A stretch of 64,000 nt of DNA, from contig NZ_QLMI01000005.1 in the NCBI RefSeq assembly GCF_003259835.1, positions 224,270-288,269 of the forward strand, read 5' to 3'. The position numbers were made by a program, and so were the translations under genes. Within the stretch, counting starts at the first letter, position 1; each line of letters starts with the position of its first letter. The stretch is from Flavobacterium aquaticum (GTDB lineage Bacteria; Bacteroidota; Bacteroidia; Flavobacteriales; Flavobacteriaceae). Under the pieces are notes generated by a model that did no database searches, was not told where the DNA came from, and saw only the letters and a program-made list of their open reading frames with translations. Below are positions 1 to 6,860 of this stretch, one piece after another.

Positions 1-974
1 CCATTTGATCTTGGACCTTCGTTTCTTCCTCTATTTTCGGTAGTAACTCTTGGAGAATTCCCTCTGTTTTCAGTTACAACTCGTGTACCAGAATTTCCTC
101 TTGTTCCGTTACTTCTTGGAGTACTTGTTTCTGTTCTAGTTCTTGGCGTAGTTCCGTTAAATTCTCTTGTTTCACGATTTCCTCTTGGTGAGTTTGAAGT
201 TATTTCGCTTCTATTTCGTGGCGAATTGATGTTTCTTCTTGAATCTAATTCATAACGGTTTGAATATCCTGAATTTCTATGTGCAAATGAACGATTTGGA
301 TATCTTCTTTCATAACCATTTCCTCTTCTACCATAATAGTTGTTATAAACTGAAGCACATCTTCTGTGTGAAACATAGTGATAGCTGTGACCAAAATTAA
401 TATGAACATGAATGTGATTTCTGTATCTAAAAATTGGGAACGGATTCCAGTAATAGTAGTAACTTGGATAATAACCCCAATACCATGATGAATAATACGG
501 ACGATAGTTTCCTACCCAAAATGTATTATAAATTACCGGAGTATGAACATAAACGGGCTCATAAATATAATTCGTACCATACATATAAACATCACCAACA
601 ACCTGAACTTGAACACGGTTATTGCTATCGCGTTCTACTTCAATGGTAGCTACATCTTGAAAAACATCTTTTTCTAAAACCGCTTGCACTACAACTAAAT
701 GTACATTGCCTTCAACCGTTTCAATAACTCTTAAATAATCAACGTAATTATCGTTATTCAAATCTAAATTAGAGATTTGAGTTTTTGGATCATTCAATCT
801 TCTTTCAAAATCTTCTAAGTCTTTTGCATCACCAAAAACAGTTGCAACCGCTCTTAAATCTAAGTTGTCGCTGATATCCGAATTTTTTGCTGTAACCGTA
901 GTTTTTTCTTGTGCAAAAAGTGAACCTATCGTCAATGATGCCAGTAAGCTCAGATGTATCAATTTCGTTTTCAT
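1..974 (-). CDS. Secreted Tyr-rich protein with Arg/Asn/Ser-rich tail (C-terminus off the window)
   Basis: An open frame runs from an ATG at 974 off the left edge, so about 324 residues are visible and the C-terminus is missing. It begins with a Sec signal peptide (MKTKLIHLSLLASLTIGSLF, then AQE). Residues of about 35-120 form a conserved-looking domain (NLDLNNDNYVDYLRV). Next comes a stretch very rich in Tyr and Trp, and then a basic low-complexity tail of Arg, Asn, Ser, Thr and Pro. I recognise it only as a type of hypothetical envelope protein common in Flavobacterium. No enzyme motif is visible. The composition suggests a cell-surface structural protein, which is inference. Confidence 0.75.
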   Translation of the reverse strand, partial: MKTKLIHLSLLASLTIGSLFAQEKTTVTAKNSDISDNLDLRAVATVFGDAKDLEDFERRLNDPKTQISNLDLNNDNYVDYLRVIETVEGNVHLVVVQAVLEKDVFQDVATIEVERDSNNRVQVQVVGDVYMYGTNYIYEPVYVHTPVIYNTFWVGNYRPYYSSWYWGYYPSYYYYWNPFPIFRYRNHIHVHINFGHSYHYVSHRRCASVYNNYYGRRGNGYERRYPNRSFAHRNSGYSNRYELDSRRNINSPRNRSEITSNSPRGNRETREFNGTTPRTRTETSTPRSNGTRGNSGTRVVTENRGNSPRVTTENRGRNEGPRSN

Positions 975-1085
975 AATATATTCTTTTAAGGGTTCTTATT
1001 TCTATTTTAAGTTAACCAATTACTGTGCCAAAGTTTTTCAATACTAATCAATTTATTGATAATCAAATGTTTGTAAAATATATTT

Positions 1086-1113
1086 TTGCTTTGAAACATT
1101 TCCACTATATTTG
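1086..1113 (+). promoter_or_regulatory. Flavobacterial-type promoter
   Basis: TTG at 1086-1088 and TATATTTG at 1106-1113 (TAnnTTTG, spacing 17) lie 17 bp before the ATG at 1131. This fits the Bacteroidota -33/-7 pattern. Confidence 0.5.
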
Positions 1114-1130
1114 AAAATAAAACCTATCCA

Positions 1131-2153
1131 ATGAAGAAAATAGTTGTATTTCTGTTATTCATAAGTATTTCAGTAGTAGCTCAAAGCAGAAAATTTAAAT
1201 CGGAAGTAATTCTCGAAACGAAATTGAGTTGCAGAGCCATTTTTGTTGATGATGAAAAAGTATGGATGGGAATGGATAAAGGTCGTTACGGATTTTACGA
1301 TAAGAAAAAAGATACTACCATTTTAAAAGAAATTCAATCCGTTCCCCGAACTACCGAATTTAGAAGTATTGCAGGAACCAAAGAAGCTATTTTCATTCTA
1401 GCGGTTGGAAATCCAGCGATGTTGATTCGTATTGATAAAAAAACGTTGGAAGAAACTGTTGTTTATAGAGAAGAACATGAAAAAGTGTTTTATGATAGTA
1501 TGCAATTTGTGGATGATTTAAACGGATTTGCCATGGGTGACCCAATCGAAAACTGTTTAGCATTCATAAAAACTAACGATGGTGGCAAAACGTGGCAAAA
1601 AGTAAATTGCGATGTTTTACCAAAAGTTGCCGAAGGTGAAGCCGCTTTTGCAACTAGTAACACGAATTTAACTATAAAAGGGAAATCGATTTTTATGGTT
1701 TCTGGAGGAAAGAAATCGAGAGTTTTTGTTTCTAAGGATTTTGGTGCAACTTGGAAAGTATATGAAACGCCAATTGTTCAAGGCGAAATTATGACAGGAA
1801 TTTTTACTGCTGATTTTTATAACGAAAAAATCGGAATTATTGCAGGTGGAAATTACGAAAAACAAGACCAAAATTGGGCAAACAAAGCCATCACAAAAAA
1901 CGGTGGAAAAACTTGGAAACTAATCGCCGAAAAAGAAGCTTTTGGTTACGCATCTTGTGTTCAATTTGTTCCGAATAGTAAAGGGAAACAGTTAATTTCT
2001 GTTGGTGGAACTGGAATGTTTTACTCGGCTGATTTTGACAAAACTTGGACAAAATTCTCTGATGATAAAGATTTTTATACTTTTAGATTTGAATCAGAGA
2101 AAGTGTTTTATGCTACTGGAAGAAATAAGTTGGTTCGATTTCAAATGGAATAA
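1131..2153 (+). CDS. Secreted Ycf48/BNR-type beta-propeller protein
   Basis: 340 residues with a signal peptide ending near VVAQS. The body has recurrent Asp-box-like pieces (TNDGGKTWQ, SKDFGATWK, TKNGGKTWK, SADFDKTWT), which mark a BNR / photosystem II assembly factor-like propeller. Such proteins in Bacteroidota are often labelled oxidoreductase or glycosyl hydrolase, but no catalytic residues are evident. It is exported and its role is unknown. It stands alone, with its own promoter and a terminator directly after it. Confidence 0.75.
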   Translation: MKKIVVFLLFISISVVAQSRKFKSEVILETKLSCRAIFVDDEKVWMGMDKGRYGFYDKKKDTTILKEIQSVPRTTEFRSIAGTKEAIFILAVGNPAMLIRIDKKTLEETVVYREEHEKVFYDSMQFVDDLNGFAMGDPIENCLAFIKTNDGGKTWQKVNCDVLPKVAEGEAAFATSNTNLTIKGKSIFMVSGGKKSRVFVSKDFGATWKVYETPIVQGEIMTGIFTADFYNEKIGIIAGGNYEKQDQNWANKAITKNGGKTWKLIAEKEAFGYASCVQFVPNSKGKQLISVGGTGMFYSADFDKTWTKFSDDKDFYTFRFESEKVFYATGRNKLVRFQME

Positions 2154-2155
2154 AA

Positions 2156-2185
2156 AAAAGCGCTCAACTTATGTTGAACGCTTTT
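2156..2185. terminator. Bidirectional hairpin terminator
   Basis: Arms AAAAGCGCTCAAC and GTTGAACGCTTTT with loop TTAT lie between the convergent genes ending at 2153 and 2197. Confidence 0.75.
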
Positions 2186-2196
2186 AAGATTTATAA

Positions 2197-2646
2197 CTAA
2201 CCTCTTCTTTTTTCGCGCATTTGTTTTAATAATTCTCTATTAAAATCTTCTTCGGCTTTTTTTAGTTTGATGATTTTTTTGGCACTAATTACGCCTTGTA
2301 AATCTTTGATGAATTTCTTTTTTAAATTGAATAAATCTTCTTCAATTTTTTCCATTTGTGCTAATGAATTAGACGCATCTTTTTCACTTAATTTTTCAAC
2401 ATTTCCAGGCTTGAATCGGTCTAAAATGCTTCTCATTTTTTCATGACGTAGCTCTGCCTGATTATCATCAAAAGCATTATAAATAGGCCAAAATTTTTGA
2501 GCTTCATCTGTAGTTAATTCTAATTGCTCAGTAATATAAGCCACTTTTAGTGCTTTTACTTTTTCTCTTTTTTCTTTAAACCCTTGAGAAAAAGATAACG
2601 ATGTAACTAAAAGAAATATAATTGGAAGTATGATTTTCGTTTTCAT
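2197..2646 (-). CDS. Spy/LTXXQ-like periplasmic helical protein of the ECF operon
   Basis: 149 residues with a signal peptide (SLSFSQ). The mature part is helical and charged, with an ITEQLELTTDEAQKFWPIYN segment like the LTXXQ repeats of Spy/CpxP proteins. Flavobacterial homologues are commonly labelled 'sensor of ECF-type sigma factor'. It is the third gene of a sigma factor / anti-sigma / periplasmic protein operon, so an envelope-stress role is inferred. No direct sensor function can be read from the sequence. Confidence 0.7.
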   Translation of the reverse strand: MKTKIILPIIFLLVTSLSFSQGFKEKREKVKALKVAYITEQLELTTDEAQKFWPIYNAFDDNQAELRHEKMRSILDRFKPGNVEKLSEKDASNSLAQMEKIEEDLFNLKKKFIKDLQGVISAKKIIKLKKAEEDFNRELLKQMREKRRG

Positions 2647-2658
2647 AATGGGTAAATT

Positions 2659-3081
2659 TTATTCGTTAATGTAATATTCTAGGTTTTCCGATTCGGAAAG
2701 ATAATCTTCAACAGCATCAGGATTTGATTCGTTTAAAGATAAATTATTTTCTATTGCTGTAATATCTTCATCGGTTAAGTGTTTGGATAATTCTGTGATG
2801 CCAATTCCTTGTTGTTGAGATAAATAACTTTCAATGGTAGAAGCATCAAGCGAACTTTCCTTAGCCATATTGAAATAAACCGGAATGGCGATTGCGATTA
2901 AAAAAACAGCAGCAATAGCGCTTATCCAAACTTGTTTTCTGTAGAATAAGGAAACTACTTTTGTTTCTTTTTCTATTGGAATTTGGGCCATCATTTTAGC
3001 TTCGAATTGCTCAAAGTAATTTTCTGGAACTTTAAATCCCGATTTTATTTCGTTTTTATTTTCTAAATCAAAAGGTTTCAT
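2659..3081 (-). CDS. Putative membrane anti-sigma factor
   Basis: 140 residues. The cytoplasmic N-terminus (about 50 residues, FKVPENYFEQFEAKM) is followed by one transmembrane helix (VWISAIAAVFLIAIAIPVYF) and an acidic outer part of about 65 residues. Size, topology and position directly after the ECF sigma gene argue for its anti-sigma factor. No zinc-binding HxxxCxxC motif is present, so this is a non-ZAS type. Confidence 0.65.
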   Translation of the reverse strand: MKPFDLENKNEIKSGFKVPENYFEQFEAKMMAQIPIEKETKVVSLFYRKQVWISAIAAVFLIAIAIPVYFNMAKESSLDASTIESYLSQQQGIGITELSKHLTDEDITAIENNLSLNESNPDAVEDYLSESENLEYYINE

Positions 3082-3111
3082 ATCTATTGGACAAAAATTA
3101 TTGGTAAAGGT

Positions 3112-3690
3112 TTAATGTGAATGTAAAAAATCTTCAATTTTCTTAACTGCAATGTGGTAACTCGCCTTTAAAGCACCCACCGAAGTTTCTAGAGTTTCCG
3201 ACATTTCTTCGTATTTTAATTCTTCAAAATAGCGCATTTTAAAAACCAATTGTTGCTTTTCAGGTAAAGTGGCAATTGCTTTTTGTAATTTCAGTTGAAT
3301 TTCATCGCCATCAAAAAAAACATCACTTTCTAGTTTGTTTACGGCTTTTTGTTGGGCTTCTTCATTTGAAATCCCTTGTTTCTTTGCTCGCTGTTGCATA
3401 AAAGTAATGGCTTCATTAGTTGCAATTCGGTACATCCAAGAATATAATTTGCTATCGCCTTTAAAATTTTTTAGATTTCCAAATACTTTTATAAATGTGT
3501 TTTGCAGCACATCATCAGCATCATCGTGACTCAAAACCATGTTTCTGATGTGATAATACAAGGGTTTTTGATACAATTGCAATAGCTTTCTAAACGCTTC
3601 ATTTTGCGTTTTCGGGTTTAGTAATTCGGAAATGAAAGCTTTTTCGTCTTGCAAAATGCTGAATTTGATTATAAGACTAAAGATATTCAA
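3112..3690 (-). CDS. ECF RNA polymerase sigma factor
   Basis: 192 residues with the two sigma-70 regions. Region 2 has DADDVLQNTFIKVFGNL and the SWMYRIATNEAI core. Region 4 has TLPEKQQLVFKMRYFEELKYEEM and a helix-turn-helix ending near AVKKIEDFL. It heads a three-gene operon with a membrane anti-sigma factor and a periplasmic Spy-like protein, the usual arrangement for envelope-stress control. It is divergent from pdxH. Confidence 0.9.
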   Translation of the reverse strand: MNIFSLIIKFSILQDEKAFISELLNPKTQNEAFRKLLQLYQKPLYYHIRNMVLSHDDADDVLQNTFIKVFGNLKNFKGDSKLYSWMYRIATNEAITFMQQRAKKQGISNEEAQQKAVNKLESDVFFDGDEIQLKLQKAIATLPEKQQLVFKMRYFEELKYEEMSETLETSVGALKASYHIAVKKIEDFLHSH

Positions 3691-3770
3691 AAAGGTTTAA
3701 TTTTAATTTTTGTTTTAGTAAAAAAACGAGTTTCCCTTTGTAACTTTGCTTTGTTGAAACAACTGTTATT

Positions 3771-4415
3771 ATGAAAGATTTAAGCAATTATAGAAAATCA
3801 TACGAAAAGAGCGAGTTATTGGAAAACCAAATTCCGGAAGATCCTATTAATTTATTCCATCGATGGTTTTACGAAGCGGAAGAATTAAATGCTGCAGAAG
3901 AAGTGAATGCGATGACCGTAACGACTATTGGTTTAGACGGTTTCCCGAAAGCTCGCGTGGTGTTGCTTAAGAAATTTAATGAAGAAGGTTTTATTTTTTA
4001 CACCAATTATAATTCCGAAAAAGGAAAAGCTATTTTAAATAATCCGAATGTGTGTTTATCGTTCTTTTGGCCAACGGTGGAACGTCAGATTATTATAAAA
4101 GGAATTGCTGAAAAAACGGCTGAGAATATTTCCGATAATTATTTTGCATCACGACCAGATGGAAGTAAGCTTGGTGCGATTGTTTCGCCACAAAGTGAAG
4201 TAATTCCGAATCGTGAATTTCTAGAAGAAAATTTAAAACAGTTAGAAAAAGAGTGGGAGGGAAAAGAAATTTTGCGTCCGGCACATTGGGGTGGTTTTTT
4301 AGTACGACCAGTAGAAGTGGAGTTTTGGCAAGGAAGACCTAACCGTTTGCATGACCGAATTCGCTATCAATTAACCAATGAATACGATTGGAAAATAGAA
4401 CGATTATCGCCTTGA
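3771..4415 (+). CDS. pdxH: Pyridoxamine 5'-phosphate oxidase
   Basis: 214 residues, full length for PdxH. It oxidises pyridoxine or pyridoxamine 5'-phosphate to pyridoxal phosphate using FMN and oxygen. Visible family marks are ARVVLLKKF and YTNYNSEKGKAI (FMN and substrate contacts), FWPTVERQI, and the C-terminal block WQGRPNRLHDRIRY ending WKIERLSP. A -7 box TAACTTTG at 3741-3748 lies 22 bp before the ATG. A terminator follows at 4443. Confidence 0.95.
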   Translation: MKDLSNYRKSYEKSELLENQIPEDPINLFHRWFYEAEELNAAEEVNAMTVTTIGLDGFPKARVVLLKKFNEEGFIFYTNYNSEKGKAILNNPNVCLSFFWPTVERQIIIKGIAEKTAENISDNYFASRPDGSKLGAIVSPQSEVIPNREFLEENLKQLEKEWEGKEILRPAHWGGFLVRPVEVEFWQGRPNRLHDRIRYQLTNEYDWKIERLSP

Positions 4416-4442
4416 TAATCAATATTTTATATTTTTAATTCA

Positions 4443-4474
4443 AAATCCTAAGTTTTTTAACTTGGGATTTTTTT
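4443..4474 (+). terminator. Rho-independent terminator after pdxH
   Basis: Stem AAATCCTAAG / CTTGGGATTT with loop TTTTTTAA, followed by a T run. Confidence 0.75.
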
Positions 4475-4553
4475 ATTCCTGTAAGTAAAGTTTTAAGTAA
4501 TTGATATTCAAATGTTTAAAACGTTAAATTTTAATGCATTTCATCGATTTTTT

Positions 4554-4583
4554 TTGCAAGTTACCGATGATTTTGTACATTTG
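4554..4583 (+). promoter_or_regulatory. Promoter of the CAP lipoprotein gene
   Basis: TTG at 4554-4556, 19 bp, then TACATTTG at 4576-4583: the consensus Bacteroidota promoter geometry. The start codon is at 4651. Confidence 0.6.
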
Positions 4584-4650
4584 TCCTGTTAATCAATCAC
4601 TTAATCGATTTTTAGTATTTATTAACACAACAACTTAAAACTCTCTACTT

Positions 4651-5142
4651 ATGAAAAAATTAATGATTACTCTTTTTGCCCTAACAATTAGTTTATCATC
4701 TTTAACATCATGTTCATCTGACAGTGAAAGTGTAAGCGAACCAATTGAAACTGCTAAAAACTACACACACAATGCTGGTGAGTTAGAATTATTAGATAAA
4801 GTTAATGAATACAGAGTTTCTATAGGATTAAATCCATTGCAAATTATAGAGCATATTTCTTATAAATCTTCAGAACACAATGCTTATATGTTAGCTACAC
4901 AAACGGTAACACATGAAGGTTTTGATCAAAGAAAATCAAATTTGCAATCGGTTTTAGGAGCTTATAGAGTAGGTGAAAATGTTGCTTTTGCTTATGCTAC
5001 GGCACAATCTACAGTTAATGCTTGGGTAAATAGTCCAAGTCATAAAGCAAATTTAGAAGGCGATTACACGCATTTTGGAGCTTCGATAAAAATGGATGAA
5101 CAAGGTAGAAAATACTACACGAATATGTTCATTAAAAAATAA
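4651..5142 (+). CDS. CAP/SCP-domain lipoprotein
   Basis: 163 residues. The signal peptide ends in a lipobox (LTSCSSDSE), so it should be a lipoprotein. The rest is a bacterial CAP (SCP/PR-1, YkwD-like) domain: LLDKVNEYRVSIGLNPL, SSEHNAYM, THEGF, VGENVAFAY, VNAWVNSPSHKANLEG, THFGASI. The His and Glu residues of the CAP cavity are present. The role of bacterial CAP proteins is not settled. Single gene with its own promoter and terminator. Confidence 0.9.
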   Translation: MKKLMITLFALTISLSSLTSCSSDSESVSEPIETAKNYTHNAGELELLDKVNEYRVSIGLNPLQIIEHISYKSSEHNAYMLATQTVTHEGFDQRKSNLQSVLGAYRVGENVAFAYATAQSTVNAWVNSPSHKANLEGDYTHFGASIKMDEQGRKYYTNMFIKK

Positions 5143-5163
5143 AATTTCATGTTTGTTTATAGA

Positions 5164-5199
5164 AAAAGCAGCTGTTTTGAGAGAAATAGCTGCTTTTTT
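5164..5199 (+). terminator. Rho-independent terminator after the CAP gene
   Basis: Stem AAAAGCAGCT / AGCTGCTTTT plus T run. Its reverse strand shares AAAAAAGCAGCTATT with the terminator at 6384-6417, so the two mark both ends of the 5.2-6.4 kb cassette. Confidence 0.75.
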
Positions 5200-5259
5200 G
5201 TATGTTTTAATTTTAACGTTCCGAAGCTATTGCTGTAAACATGTGTTAGCGGTTCGGTT

Positions 5260-5829
5260 TTATTTTTCATTTTCTGTTTTAACTTCCGCAATTTTAATGA
5301 ATTCAAACTTTTTATTTGCTTCGTTCCAATTCCAATATTTTTCAAGAGCTTCAATTCCTTCACCTAAATTCATTCCTGAAAGGCTTGTTATTAATAATGT
5401 ACTTTCTTTGTCTGAATTAACCGAATTTCCAATTCCTTCCCATTCGTCATCATTTGGTAAATCATAAACTTTTCCATCTCTGACATCTACCATTGCTCCA
5501 GAAATACAAGATGTTCCACATCCCCAAGTTACAATAATGTAATTACCTGCAAAATTTACTTTTTCAATTTTATAAATTTCGGAAATAACTGTTTTATAAC
5601 TTTTTGCAGTTGGATTGCTATTAAAATCTATTTTAGCTTTTTCTGTTGTTTCTTTATATTCGGTTTTGTAATCTTTGAAAGTTATTTCAGATTTTTTTTC
5701 TGTAATCGTATCTTTCATTTCTGATTTCACTTCATTTTTTTCAGCTGAAGATTCTTTGCTTATTTCGGTTTTTTCTTTACAAGCAATTATAGACATTGCA
5801 ATTATTACAGACAGAAGAATTTTTTTCAT
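5260..5829 (-). CDS. Lipoprotein of unknown function
   Basis: 189 residues. The signal peptide ends in lipobox SIIAC, followed by a charged Lys/Glu/Ser linker (residues about 18-50). The globular domain holds FAGNYIIVTWGCGTSC, then ISGAMVDVRDGKVYDLP and a TSLSGMN segment. This Gly-Cys-Gly-Thr-x-Cys motif recurs in small uncharacterised secreted proteins of many Gram-negatives; I know no function. The gene sits alone inside a repeat-rich block and is bounded by repeat sequences at both ends. Confidence 0.75.
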   Translation of the reverse strand: MKKILLSVIIAMSIIACKEKTEISKESSAEKNEVKSEMKDTITEKKSEITFKDYKTEYKETTEKAKIDFNSNPTAKSYKTVISEIYKIEKVNFAGNYIIVTWGCGTSCISGAMVDVRDGKVYDLPNDDEWEGIGNSVNSDKESTLLITSLSGMNLGEGIEALEKYWNWNEANKKFEFIKIAEVKTENEK

Positions 5830-6095
5830 AAGTGATAAGTTTTAGATTTTCTTTTTAAACGTTGTAAAATTTGTTTTATTATCGAGTTTTTCCAAGTTCC
5901 GATGAACTGACGGCTAACGTTCTGCGGCTTAAAAATGTGGCGAAAATGCAACACCAAGCCTTCACAAATATAACCAAAACTTTAAATTAAACAACTGCGC
6001 CATTTCGGATTTTACCGAAACTAGCCATATTTTTAAACCGCTGTTGTATACAGTATAATATTTTCGGAACTTAAAAACTCAACGCAACGTTTATC

Positions 6096-6140
6096 CGCAA
6101 AGTTCGGATTGTCACGCAAAGTTCGGATTGTCACGCAAAG
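6096..6140. repeat. Tandem 19-bp direct repeat, 2.4 copies
   Basis: CGCAAAGTTCGGATTGTCA at 6096-6114 and 6115-6133, then a partial CGCAAAG at 6134-6140. Related ACGCAACGTTTA pieces lie on either side, near 6082 and 6150. Confidence 0.8.
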
Positions 6141-6383
6141 CATATTTTCACGCAACGTTTAGTTTCAGGTTTTAGTTTCACAGCGAATTTTCCCGAAAAC
6201 GTAATTTCAACACAAAGTTTATCGTCAAAGTTCGGTTCGGATTTCAATTATCGAATAAGATTTTTCGGTTGCAATTTCATTAAATTTCTTTCGAAAAAAT
6301 AGGAGAGAAGCTTTCAGCGTAAGTTCGGAAAATATATTGTATACAACTAACAAATAACATCAAATATATAAAACTTTTATTAC

Positions 6384-6417
6384 ATAAAAAAGCAGCTATT
6401 ACGAGAATAACTGCTTT
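6384..6417 (-). terminator. Hairpin terminator after the RidA gene
   Basis: Arms AAAAGCAGCTATT / AATAACTGCTTTT with loop ACGAG, A-rich on the left as needed for a minus-strand terminator. The RidA gene ends at 6468. Confidence 0.65.
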
Positions 6418-6467
6418 TATATAATTTGTATTTAAGGATATAATTTACACTTTTAAAAGTGTGTAAG

Positions 6468-6848
6468 CTATTTCACTGCTATCATTGAGATTTCAATATT
6501 TACATTTTTTGGTAAACACGCTACTTGTACGGTTTCTCTAGCTGGTGCTGTTGCTTCATCAAAGTAACTTCCGTAAACAGCGTTAATTCGTGTAAAATCG
6601 CCCATGTTCATGATGAAAATGGTGGTTTTAATTACGTTTTCAAACGTCATGTCGGCTGCTGCTAAAACGGCTTTCATGTTTTCCATCACTTGTTTGGTTT
6701 CGGTTTCAATATTGTCTAAAACCAACTCCATAGTAGCTGGGTTTAAGGCAATTTGCCCTGAAGTATATAAGGTGTTGCCAACTAAAACCGCTTGGTTGTA
6801 AGGTCCAATAGGAGCTGGCGCTTTGTCGGTATAAATAATTTTTTTCAT
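6468..6848 (-). CDS. ridA: RidA family enamine/imine deaminase
   Basis: 126 residues, full length for YjgF/YER057c/UK114 proteins, which hydrolyse reactive 2-aminoacrylate-type enamines from PLP enzymes. Family signatures: DKAPAPIGPYNQAV near the N-terminus, LYTSGQIALNP, and the C-terminal ARETVQVACLPKNVNIEI carrying the substrate-binding Arg. It lies 12 bp downstream of lptD on the same strand and may be co-transcribed with it. Confidence 0.93.
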   Translation of the reverse strand: MKKIIYTDKAPAPIGPYNQAVLVGNTLYTSGQIALNPATMELVLDNIETETKQVMENMKAVLAAADMTFENVIKTTIFIMNMGDFTRINAVYGSYFDEATAPARETVQVACLPKNVNIEISMIAVK

Positions 6849-6860
6849 GTTGTAGATTTA

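Larger units (their letters stand above)
5830..6467. repeat. Repeat-rich noncoding block (nested imperfect inverted repeats)
   Basis: No credible gene is present. Two inverted-repeat pairs are visible. The first is 5921-5942 (TCTGCGGCTTAAAAATGTGG) against 6022-6043 (TAGCCATATTTTTAAACCGC), about 18 of 22 matching. The second is 6043-6070 (starts GTTGTATACAGTATAATATT) against 6323-6347 (ends ATATTGTATACAAC), bounding about 305 bp. Inside the second, a 19-bp unit CGCAAAGTTCGGATTGTCA is repeated in tandem. The shape resembles a cassette-end or MITE-like repeat; the identity is inferred. Confidence 0.6.

Noticed and set aside
434..649. Plus-strand ORF of 71 residues
   Set aside because: It is antisense to the Tyr-rich secreted protein, and its composition is explained by that gene.
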